From NCBI GenBank assembly GCA_964020085.1, contig OZ026608.1:14656479-14720478 (forward strand): a DNA stretch of 64,000 nt, given 5' to 3'. The DNA comes from Micromussa lordhowensis. Taxonomy: Eukaryota > Cnidaria > Anthozoa > Scleractinia > Lobophylliidae. The number at the start of each line of letters is the position of its first letter. Position 1 is the stretch's first letter. Of this stretch, positions 56,701-64,000 are shown piece by piece. The position numbers and the translations under genes are program-made. Below the pieces are notes generated by a model. The model was not told where the DNA came from. It was given only the letters and a program-made list of their open reading frames with translations, and made no database searches.

Positions 56701-59700
56701 TGTTTTTAATGTAAGAACAGGTCCTTACTTTCTTATTTTCGTAATTCGGGAATAGAAATTTTTTTATCCGTGAACCGTGATCCTCTGTATTTTAGGTTCG
56801 TGAACCGTGCCAGAGACTTCCCTGTATGACCCTCTTGATATCTAAAGCTTTTAATCGGACATTGTAAACAGACCACGAGAAGATGGTAACTTGTTTTTTT
56901 GTTAGATTATTTTTTTATCAGTGCTGGCCTGATGGGCCGCTTGGCACAAATGTAGACTTTGACTTCCACCGTCTGAGTTTCTATTTGCAGAACGAGTGCT
57001 TGTGCCAAACGTCAGTTTCCCATGAAAATCACTTGATTTTCATGCGAATGACCGTGCAGGTGACATATATTTTCATAAAAATAGTTTCGCTCAAAGACTC
57101 GTTTTGCCAAAGTGGCAAGAGTAAACTTGGCATTGGGCTATTCATCCATGAGCTGCTCAGAGAGCCTTTGATTTATCCCAAGAATCAAACAGATACATGT
57201 ACCTGGCCAATATGATGGCAATTTTTGGCAGCAGCTAGCTACTGTACATGCACTTTGACAACCCTGCTGTATTTACATGTAGGTGGCATGGAGTGTCCCT
57301 GGTCTGCCAAATAATTCAAAAAAAAAATTATATCCAGGATTGTTGCTAAGCGATGGCTGCTGGCGAAATTTGCTGGCTGGATTTTGGTGAGCGATCACTT
57401 GGTAAAGGACAACAAACGGTCTTTAGGTGATGCACGTACAATCATTTTGATATCTAGACCACATCAAATTCAAATTAAATTCATCCTGAAACATGAAGGG
57501 ATCTACATAAATTTTATTTAATTGTTTCTTTCTTTCTTTCTGACTCCCACAGTTGGCAAGATGCGGTAGAGGTGTGCTATGCTCTTCGGATATCTGACCC
57601 GCCATCAATAGAAAGATATGCAGACAAAGAGGCTATGCGTCAGCTGAGTTCTCCTCCACCAAAGTGGAGTTTAGATGCAGATGAAGAGCTGGCTAAGTTT
57701 ATGGCTGAGCATGTAAACAAGCAGGAAGCCTCTCTTGGAAATATCAGCAGATATGTAGAGTCAGTGCAGGTTTCCTCTGTAAGTTGATTAATAATCTGTT
57801 GGACCTGTGGCAAGCTTCAGTTGTACATTGTGTGTAACATAGGCTAAATATTTTTTTTTCAGAAATGCATTTAATTGACTAAAATAGGCTCATATTAACA
57901 ATTCTGTTCAGAAAAATAGGTTTTTAACTTGTGTTTTTTTTCTTTCTGGGGAAATAATGATTACCCATAATCCTTTGCCTCACCTAACTCTTACCCTTTG
58001 GGATCAATATTTCAACTAAACGAGGCTTTAATTGACCAATCTGTTCACAAAAACATTGTTTTTAGCTCTTATGTTTTTTTTTCTGCCCAAAAAAGATTAC
58101 CCATAATACTTTGCATTCCACTTGGGAGAGGCAAAATCCTGAAGAATAAAAAGGCCTGGTTACATTAGCAAGTTAGGTGAAAAGGCAGAGAGAAAGGCGA
58201 CGAAAAGGCAGAGAAAACTCATAGGTTTCTTTCAATGAATTTTTGGCAGTTTCTGGCACTGGAACCACATTTATGCCACTACCCTGACAAGTGATTTGGG
58301 GATCGACATTTTCGGTTGTACATTGTATTTATATGAGAATGTACATGTCGAGTTTTTGGCAGAACTTTAGTAATGAAATGAGCATTGGATTTTGTGAAGA
58401 TGGCACTAATCAAAGGACTTTGAATGGTGGTCATGCCGTTATTTTGCTCAACAAAGATGGCTGCCATTTCACTTGGATTTGATTTGAGGATTTTTTACTC
58501 TTAACCTTCATTTCATTTTGATATGAACATCTTTAGCTCCATTTTATCTTTAGAAGTTTCCTTATCATTCTGCAGAAATTTTGGGTTTAAGAAGGGGAAA
58601 CTGATGATCATATAAGTTCAATGTTCCAAATCAGTAATTTGAAACAAATGAACAGAAAATCAATTAGAAGAAACAAGGCTGTCAGACGGTATAAAAGAGA
58701 AAAGCAAATTTATTGTCTGTAGCATTACCGACATACAGTATCACCATGTACTGTCAAAACATCCACCCTGCATTCAGCTTTCTCTTAGATCCATGCCTTC
58801 CTTCTGGATAAGATTTCCAGCAGAAACATTCAAGAATAGTGAATTTTTCATGTTCTTCAACTACTTTTTGCTTGCTAATTTTACATAATAATTGCAAGCG
58901 CAAATAAATTCCCTTGTGTCGTAATTTCCTTTTCAAAATCATCTCATGTGGGACAATTAGGTAGTTTCAATAGCTCTAAAATTTGCTGTATTCTTCAATT
59001 GCAAACTCATACATGTATGTCAAATGTATTTAACCGGAGTTTGCTTTATTCGTAAAATCTAAGGAAGAAGAATCTAAAGATGCGCTGACTGATGGCGATC
59101 CAGAGACTTACTGGGAAACTGACGGCAGCCAAGGCAGACATTGGATTAAATTATCAATGAGACCTGGCACTGTTATTAGGTAGTGTAAACTTGCTTTTAA
59201 TTAACAATTGTTCCACGAGCATGCATTGATTATGAAACAGACAGCCATGATGGCTAAGCCAATGAAAGCTGTTGAATTACGTCATCCAAGTGCAAGTACC
59301 TAGTAGTACTTGTCCCAGCTCACTAGCGAGAAAATGATACGTAGCACAGTGACTGATATATTGGTCAATAAATTACACTGTTAGTACTACTTGTACTCCT
59401 GAATAATGTACTCCTTGTGGACTTTCTGATTATATTATTAATCATAATATTATTTTGTATTTCATTTTTAGACAACTTTTTGTGACTGTAGATGCCAAAG
59501 ATGATAATTACATGCCTCATCACATTGTTGTCATGGGTGGAGACTCTGACACCCTTAAAGAAATCAGTGAAGTCTTTATTGATGCGTGAGTCCCCTTTAC
59601 ATTCTTTACATACGTATACACATGTACATGATGTATACATTTTGTTTTCTGGACTTTTGTTTTATTGGGGAACTCCCTTCACAGTAGTAGTTACTCTTGC

Positions 59701-61786
59701 CCTGCATATTATGTAAAGTAAAACAGCAACGCTGTATTGAATCAGCAACATGGAGGCCAATGCAGTGATGAAAAACGCTGACACTTTGAAAACGACACTT
59801 TGAAAATCAGACAGGGGACATGCAAACACCCCCTCCCCCCAACAGGGCCTCTGCTGGCAGTACTTGACTTATCAATTTCATGAAGCAAAGCTTCGTATAG
59901 CTCCCTTACACAGAGTTGTTGTCCATATAAGAATTATAACATGTACACTGTACATGTAGTCAATTCAGTGAAAGGAAACATACCCCAAGGGTACCAATTT
60001 ACACCTTCAGAATGGGGGGGGGATAGAAAATAATACTCTCAGTCACTTTATGCTACAGAGCTAGATATACATGCACCTGTAAGTGCCAACCTGGTAAACC
60101 ACTAGTCAAACACAGATGTCGCCTATCTCTACACTACAGATCTACACAGGGTTTGTACGGATCATGAAAAACCTGGAAAGTCCTGGAATTTTATTGTGGC
60201 ATTTTCCAGGACTGGAAAGTCCTGGAAAAAAGGCTAGTGGCCCTGGAAATTTCTGGAAATTTTTTAAACTCAAGTAAAAAATATGAAAAGTATGGTAGAC
60301 AGTAAGGAGAATTAACATTGAGAGCTTGGGAGTGAAAGGGTTAATGTAAATTTTTAGAGTCCTGGAAAAGTCCTGGGAATTTGTTTCTGGGTATGAGCGT
60401 TGTGTACATGAATCACAGCATTGGTAAAGTGTAGCCATAGGTATACAGACGTGTACATGTACTGTAATAATTATTTGACGTACGCAGATACCTGTAAATC
60501 GTCTTTCAAAACTTACGTTAGGCTTCCATTTTGGTCTCCCTTGTAGGAGTCACACCGGAGATGTGTGTATTGCAAAAGGCTTGATGCAGTTTTACAGCAT
60601 CATTCAAATTAGAATCAAAGAGTGCAAAGGTACATTATGTTCACGTAAATCACACATACACGTAATTATGAAATGATCATTGGTAATTTAACATTTTGAA
60701 TGAAACTGAGTGAGTAAATTAAATCAAGTCTGTTTTTTTGTCATCGTATTTTTACACTGGCTAGTACTGGATGAAAACATTTGCTCATCCTTGTGTGGTA
60801 TTATAACGATGAGAAATTTAAAAATTAAATAAATACTGCTGTATCATCAGGGCTGTCATTTAGTATCCACCAACTGTCTCTTATGACTAACTAGTTTGCA
60901 ACTACAATTTTACAGATGTACAGAAAAAGAGTAAGTGGTATCTCATTTGAAATTGGCCAAAATACAATTAACACACCAAGAGGATTCCTTCTTGAAATTA
61001 CAGTTTAATAACTAAATGTATGTTAGTACCAGCCAGTGTCTTTGAAGTGATATATCAAACACGAGAGACGATGTTTCATCGGGATATCCAAACACCGAGA
61101 AGAGAGTTGAAAATACGACGCGCAGCGGAGTATTTTTGACGAAATTCGAGGTGTTTGGATAGCCGATGAAACACTGTCTCGAGTGTTTGATATATCTTCT
61201 CAATCGAAACTTAAATTAAGGAGAAAATGGAGAAGTAAAATCGTTAAAATCTATTCATATTAAGACCGGGTATCCAAACCACCGTCACGGTCATGATTTC
61301 CTTTGTTTTAACTTGATGAATTATTAATGAGTTTGAGAAGGTCATATCTGCTACTTACCGAGTGATAATTAAAATTATTATTATTGGCAGATGAAGGCAT
61401 AGATACTCGCATCCATGGTATCAAGTTAATATCAGAGAGCGAGAAGGAGCCAGGACTAAACCAAGATTTGTTTTCTTCAAAAGAACTCATCAGGTAAGCG
61501 TGTGTATTGACCAATCTCAATAGCTGTTATGTACAGTATCGTCACTGAAATAAATAAACTTGAAAGATATTGCGAGATATTGAAAGATATTACGAGAATC
61601 AGTGTGTAGTGAGGTGAATTTAGTTTTTGGACTTTGGTACAAAAGGGTAAAAAAGTAAACAAGCAGTCAGGCACAAACCCCAGAATACCAAATCACCAGG
61701 CTATATAATGTCGGTCTGTGTTCGCTAAGATACCTTATTATATGGCTAGCTCCGCAAGCGGGCAAGTTGAATCAAATCCTGCGCTG

Positions 61787-61817
<31 letters not shown>

Positions 61818-62273
61818 CATCTTGCCCGCTCGGGACTGCCTGCCTTGTCCCGCAAGAAAAATTTCCCCAAAAGCCATATTAAAATAAATCCTTTATTGAC
61901 CAAGCTTGGTCGGTCTAGATGGCTTGATATTGGCCTCGTTCTTTTTTGCGTGTTTATGGACCTCGACTCCGTCTCGGTCCATAAACACGCAAAAAAAGAA
62001 CTCGGCCAGTATCCAGCCATCTTGACCTCACGCTTGGTCAATAACCCATATATATAACACACTGGACCTATTGTTGACACTAATTTTTAGAACATCATCG
62101 TGGCCATTTCTGAAGAGTACATCATACGGACCTGTTAGGAAAAACATGCAGAACTAAGTTTCACGGTCATTGACAGAAATACTGAGCACTTGATTTCAAT
62201 ACTACCGCAGGTTTCCAAAATTAGATGCTGTAGATCCTACCTTACTGTACAGAAGAGCACAAGCTTTGCTCAG
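47505..62273 (+). CDS. HECTD3: E3 ubiquitin-protein ligase HECTD3, N-terminal part (3' partial, 8 exons)
   Basis: Join of 47505-47792, 53134-53282, 57553-57778, 59064-59179, 59472-59585, 60547-60629, 61391-61493 and 62211-62273, open beyond. The frame is continuous for 380 codons with all phases agreeing. It follows human HECTD3 from its start: 'LPLCFVPAEV', 'EEFFNNNGSWIKL', 'EGWVLSVPYDA', 'SLGNISRYVESVQVSS', 'LTDGDPETYWETDGSQGRHW', 'VDAKDDNYMP', 'RIKECKDEGIDTRIHGIK', 'LLYRRA'. Residues ~170-330 form the DOC/APC10-like substrate-binding domain. The catalytic HECT domain must lie right of the window. HECTD3 ubiquitinates proteins in the cytoplasm of animal cells. About 92% of the span is intron, heavily colonised by repeats. 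Recognition is from memory of the family. Confidence 0.9.
48080..48261. mobile_element. MITE with long terminal inverted repeats, copy B
   Basis: Same family as 12306-12481: ends 'tcataaatggctgccaattt' and 'aattggcaggcatttatgaa', with central 'ctcaaaaacgag'. In HECTD3 intron 1. Confidence 0.8.
48325..49654. mobile_element. Foldback element with tandem-repeat termini and 10-bp target duplication
   Basis: The termini are inverted arrays of short repeats: left 48330-48466 (gtaaaatgcagactgcag units), right 49541-49644 (its complement). The end pair 'cagtgtaaaatgcagac' / 'gtctgcgttttacactg' is followed by the perfect 10-base direct repeat gtatttacat (48315-48324 and 49655-49664). The 1.07-kb interior holds an inverted pair (49170-49300) and short open frames (48900-49115, 49223-49510) with no product I recognise. 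The structure resembles Foldback or Mutator-like elements. Confidence 0.82.
50155..50454 (+). mobile_element. Dispersed element, copy 2 (partner at 23139)
   Basis: Same block order as 23139-23398: gtgtttagatgaga, ttataaaagcaatagagcac, catagcctcatctaaacact, gaattcttgaaag, then the mirrored blocks. In HECTD3 intron 1. Confidence 0.75.
50595..50965 (+). mobile_element. Uninterrupted copy of the twice-split element at 24560
   Basis: It contains two intact palindromes, gtttctatcgagttatagaaac (50636-50657) and gtttctatcaagttatagaaac (50899-50920), and the unit gagaaaac...aacaacttgtttacttc. These are the unfilled versions of the sites split at 24604 and 25138. Confidence 0.7.
50999..51157. mobile_element. 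Palindromic MITE
   Basis: Arms 'gttgcaggtcaaaatgaa' and 'ttcattttgacctgcaac', continuing inward through 'cctttgtct' / 'agacaaagg' and 'accctaattattcatg' / 'catgaataattagggt', with a 3-base centre (atc). The left arm has an extra ~21 bases. Confidence 0.88.
51599..52362. mobile_element. Non-autonomous DNA transposon with CAGGGCAAAAAACTT ends
   Basis: The left end CAGGGCAAAAAACTT (51599) matches the complement of the right end AGTTTTTTGCCCTG (to 52362). TCGTA flanks both sides (51594-51598, 52363-52367). The CAGGG end is reminiscent of hAT elements, but an 8-base duplication is not seen. No transposase frame is present. Confidence 0.72.
52785..52985 (+). mobile_element. tRNA-derived SINE
   Basis: The head 'gaggaggcagcgtggcctag' has box-A-like TGGCCTAGTGG and box-B-like 'gagttcaaatcc' at tRNA spacing. 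A non-tRNA body follows ('tggtaaatagccaactg', 'cctcctggcggttgag'). The tRNA-like part cannot close a full acceptor stem, so it is a SINE rather than a tRNA gene. Confidence 0.7.
53134..53282 (+). CDS. HECTD3: HECTD3 exon 2
   Basis: Reads KTLQKYCSGKQVKEGWVLSV and on, phase 0 in, phase 2 out, between a good acceptor (cattttcag) and GTACAT donor. It aligns to the human segment around QEGWLL. It has no ATG start of its own and is easy to miss. Confidence 0.85.
53782..54904 (-). mobile_element. 5'-truncated L1-like LINE with poly(A) and 14-bp target duplication
   Basis: On the minus strand the element ends in a run of about 28 A (plus-strand T run at 53781-53808). The target duplication tcttattgctatct occurs perfectly at 53768-53781 and 54905-54918. 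This is the signature of target-primed insertion, and the perfect repeats imply it is young. Confidence 0.92.
54025..54876 (-). CDS. L1-like ORF2 C-terminal fragment (zinc-knuckle reverse-transcriptase tail)
   Basis: An open frame of 283 residues runs to a stop at 54025. It has the zf-RVT-type region FQFKILNDILFLNTRLAKIG...LCSFCQTSPETLEHFFYRC, with C-x2-C...H-x4-C, typical of the C-terminus of L1/Tx1-type ORF2 proteins. The reverse transcriptase and endonuclease are missing through 5' truncation. The first residues of the frame are not a true start. Confidence 0.85.
   Translation of the reverse strand: MNAGVIFINDLMYSRNNVESFNIHVVKDKGLIGSNYLTWSAVRCVVPKYLRNLTVERNVLNTLQLKCGDKDFDPLESKSKNFNAYLIKEKAKHSRGFVKLMSAFNLSEEETRKAFVLAKSVAVETFVQCFQFKILNDILFLNTRLAKIGRIQSDLCSFCQTSPETLEHFFYRCSFSTEFWNKFENFWLTVAGKQIKLDYINIILGILDQRSNLLNYFIVLGKLYLWNSRKNKQVPLFLPFEDVVKRKYEIEKLIASQSILNLKYFQAKWNLVLNNNPFFFVKE
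55707..56032 (+). repeat. Perfect (ACTC)n tetranucleotide array
   Basis: About 81.5 uninterrupted copies of TCAC (326 bases) in HECTD3 intron 2, with no variant unit seen. The apparent SLTHSLTH frames are artefacts. Confidence 0.97.
56925..56965 (+). repeat. Small SINE 3' fragment
   Basis: 'ggcctgatgggccgcttggc' then 'tgtagacttt' matches the 3' end of the SINE at 16018-16310. Confidence 0.5.
57553..57778 (+). CDS. HECTD3: HECTD3 exon 3
   Basis: Phase 2 in, phase 0 out. It encodes WQDAVEVCYALRISDP...KWSLDADEELAKFMAEHV and ...LGNISRYVESVQVSS, matching the human region leading into the DOC domain. Donor GTAAGT. Confidence 0.9.
59064..59585 (+). CDS. HECTD3: HECTD3 exons 4-5: start of the DOC/APC10-like domain
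   Basis: Exon 59064-59179 reads ...ALTDGDPETYWETDGSQG, the jellyroll start typical of DOC/F5-8C folds. Its acceptor (atctaag) lacks a good pyrimidine tract. Exon 59472-59585 reads QLFVTVDAKDDNYMPHHIVV and ends in phase 2 with GTGAGT. Confidence 0.88.
60130..60390 (-). repeat. 'cctggaaagtcctgg' repeat element
   Basis: Five or more copies of CCTGGAA/TCCAGG-type phrases surround 'gggtttgtacggatcatg'. I recall this phrase as dispersed in many animal genomes. It is in HECTD3 intron 5. Confidence 0.5.
60547..62273 (+). CDS. HECTD3: HECTD3 exons 6-8: end of the DOC domain and following helix
   Basis: Exon 60547-60629 (SHTGDVCIAKGL...IRIKECK), exon 61391-61493 (DEGIDTRIHGIKLISE...LNQDLFSS) and exon 62211-62273 (RFPKLDAVDPTLLYRRAQAL). 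Phases 2, 1, 2, 2 agree. The last donor (GTAAAA, 62274) opens an intron that runs past the window end. Confidence 0.88.
61030..61205. repeat. Foldback element
   Basis: 'atatatcaaacacgagagac' pairs with 'gtgtttgatatat' on the right, and 'gatatccaaacacc' with 'ggtgtttggata'. In HECTD3 intron 6, less than 200 bases before exon 7. Confidence 0.75.
61755..62055. repeat. Two nested foldbacks
   Basis: 'cccgagcgggcaagatgg' pairs with 'ccatcttgcccgctcggg', and further right 'ttgcgtgtttatggacc' pairs with 'ggtccataaacacgcaa', inside an outer 'ttgaccaagcttggtc' / 'gcttggtcaata' pair. In HECTD3 intron 7. Confidence 0.75.
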
Positions 62274-62974
62274 GTAAAAGAAAAAAGTCCTTTGTATGCT
62301 TTGTACAGTGTAGTTTGAAAGTAGTTGCTACCTGCACGTGCATACATGTAGGCTGCCCACTGACACATTACAGGTATTCATGTTACACATTTTCATTAAC
62401 ACAGAAATACTGTTGGTCTTGACCGAGGTTAGTACTCAACGACAGCATGGGACAGCAGGGCTCCGCCAGAGCTGTCAATAAGGGCCGTCACCAGTAAATT
62501 CCCCTTTTACGGCTGAGTACCTTTCATGGGTCTTTGATATTGTATGGTGAACGTGCATGTTGCTCATCAGCCCACTCTTAAAGTAACAAAACCGCAGGGC
62601 TGTCTTCAGATGCCATGTGATGCCCAAGCTATCAGGTGGTGTCTCTCTTTTTTCGCGGAGGGAGGTTGTAACACAGGCTAAATCTGTTGATGCATGTTTC
62701 GATTTCGTTTCGTTTCGATGAATAAATACTTGGTAGAACATGTAAACAGCAAGCAGCTCACGCGATTCAATGTATGGATCGCAAAGATGGCCGATCGTTG
62801 GCCGTTCGAGCGGCTGCCATCTTCCGTGCGGAATTTTTCTTAAGCCGTTCGAACGGCTGGCGTCATCCAATCGAAACTTTTTTCCTGCACCGTTCGAACG
62901 TTTACAGCATCTGTTCGAAGGTTTTATTTCGGTCGTTCGAACGGTATTTAAAACAGTTTTAAGCAGCGTTAACA
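62274..62974. other. HECTD3 intron 8, left part
   Basis: No exon is seen. From 62790 there are several TTCGAACGG-type palindromic phrases (ccgttcgaacgg variants near 62803, 62848, 62890, 62935) that lead into the minisatellite. Confidence 0.45.
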
Positions 62975-63905
62975 TCCGTTTGTTAGCCGTTTTCTATCCG
63001 TTTGTTGGCCGTTTTCCATCCGTTTGTTGGCCGTTTTCTATCCGTTTGTTAGCCGTTTTCTATCCGTTTGTCGGTTTTCCATCCGTTTGTTGGCCGTCTT
63101 TCATCCGTTTATTGGCCGTTGTCCATCCGTTTGTTGGCCGTTTTCCATCCGTTTGTTAGCCGTTTTCCATCCGTATGTTAGCCGTTTTCTATCCGTTTGT
63201 TTGCCGTTTTCCATCCGTATGTTAGCCGTTTTCTATCCGTTTGTTAGCCGTTTTCTATCCGTTTGTTAGCCGTTTTCTATCCGTTTGTTAGCCGCTTTCC
63301 ATCCGTTTGTTAGCCGTTTTCCATCCGTTTTTTGGCCGTCTTTCATCCGTTTGTTAGCCGTTTTCCATCCGTTTGTTGGCCGTCTTTCATCCGTTTGTTA
63401 GCCGTTTTTCACCCGTTTGTTAGCCGCTTTCCATCCGTTTGTTAGCCGTTTTCCATCCGTTTGTCGGTTTTCCATCCGTTTGTTAGCCGCTTTCATCTGT
63501 TTGTTAGCCGTTTCCCATCCGTTTGTTAGCCGTTTTCCATCCGCTTGTCTGTTTTCCATCTGTTTGTTAGCCGTCTTTCTTCCGTTTGTTGGCCGTTTGT
63601 TAGCCGTTTTCCATCCGTTTGTCTGTTTTCCATCTGTTTGTTAGCCGTCTTTCTTCCGTCTTTCTTCCGTTTGTTATCCGTTTCCCATCCGTTTGTTAGT
63701 CGTTTGTTAGCCGTCTTTCATCAGTTTGTTAGCCGTTTACTAGCCGTTTCCCATCCGTTTGTTAGTCGTTTGTTAGCCGTCTTTTATCCGTTTGTTAGCC
63801 GTTTCTTAACCGTTTCCCATCCGTTTGTTAGCCGTTCGCTAGCCGTCCGCTAGCTGTTTATTAGCCGTTTGTTAGTCGTTAGTCGTTAGCCGTTAGCCGT
63901 TTGTT
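62975..63905 (+). repeat. 22-bp minisatellite (ccgtttgttagccgttttccat)
   Basis: About 42 imperfect tandem copies of a 22-base unit composed of CCGTTTGTTAG and CCGTTTTCCAT halves, becoming more scrambled towards 63900. Repetitive frames such as LLAVFHPFVSRFPSVC are artefacts. It lies in the HECTD3 intron after exon 8 and shows no similarity to other arrays in the window. Confidence 0.93.
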
Positions 63906-64000
63906 AGCTCCCGTATCTAAAGGACGTGGGTGCTTGTCGGAAGTTTTGAAAAGAACCCCTGAGGGGTTCCAAGATGCTGTTTTGTGGGCGTGTCTTGACA

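Noticed and set aside
62475..62975. 166-codon minus-strand open frame
   Set aside because: No domain recognised; opposite to HECTD3 and ending in palindromic repeat DNA.

Overview
The window reads as animal nuclear DNA, most likely from an anthozoan cnidarian and probably a stony coral. The evidence is: split genes with GT-AG introns; one-domain-per-exon extracellular genes with phase-1 introns; a gene most similar to SVEP1/polydom; chitin deacetylase genes; a HECTD3 gene; and dense short inverted-repeat elements, tRNA-derived SINEs and LINE fragments of the kind I associate with coral genomes. The coral assignment is inference from remembered repeat and gene types, not a database match.

Layout. 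(1) 1-1634: a large inverted duplication of the 5' part of an integrase-type gene. (2) 2382-30138, plus strand: a long SVEP1/polydom-like gene, 20 exons seen, its 5' end outside the window. Order: Sushi, Sushi, HYR, HYR, Sushi, an unnamed module with a furin-like site, three ephrin-receptor-like Cys-rich repeats, 21 EGF repeats, pentraxin, two more EGFs, Sushi, a second unnamed module, one more ephrin-receptor-like repeat, a transmembrane helix and a ~55-residue tail. The joined frame is open for 2164 codons and every junction phase agrees. (3) 33498-44780: three chitin deacetylase-like (CE4) genes, two in tandem on the minus strand and one divergent on the plus strand, each with three exons and phase-1 introns. 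One minus copy has a 4-base frameshift. The plus copy has lost the metal-binding residues and has a 1-base frameshift in exon 2. Only the middle gene (38005-41447) looks fully intact. (4) 47505-62273 and beyond, plus strand: the N-terminal ~44% of HECTD3, an E3 ubiquitin ligase, including the DOC/APC10-like domain. The HECT domain lies outside the window. (5) 62975-63905: a 22-bp minisatellite inside the next HECTD3 intron.

Introns and intergenic DNA are full of mobile and tandem repeats. They include a 1-kb element present twice as direct copies, several repeat families with two or more copies, a foldback element whose terminal inverted repeats are tandem arrays and which has a 10-bp target duplication, an L1-like LINE with a 14-bp target duplication nested in another foldback element, perfect (ACTC)n, an 8-bp minisatellite with segregated variants, and a GGCATA/GGCACA hexamer array. 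The three gene systems are not obviously linked in function: a large adhesion or matrix receptor, chitin-modifying secreted enzymes, and an intracellular ubiquitin ligase.
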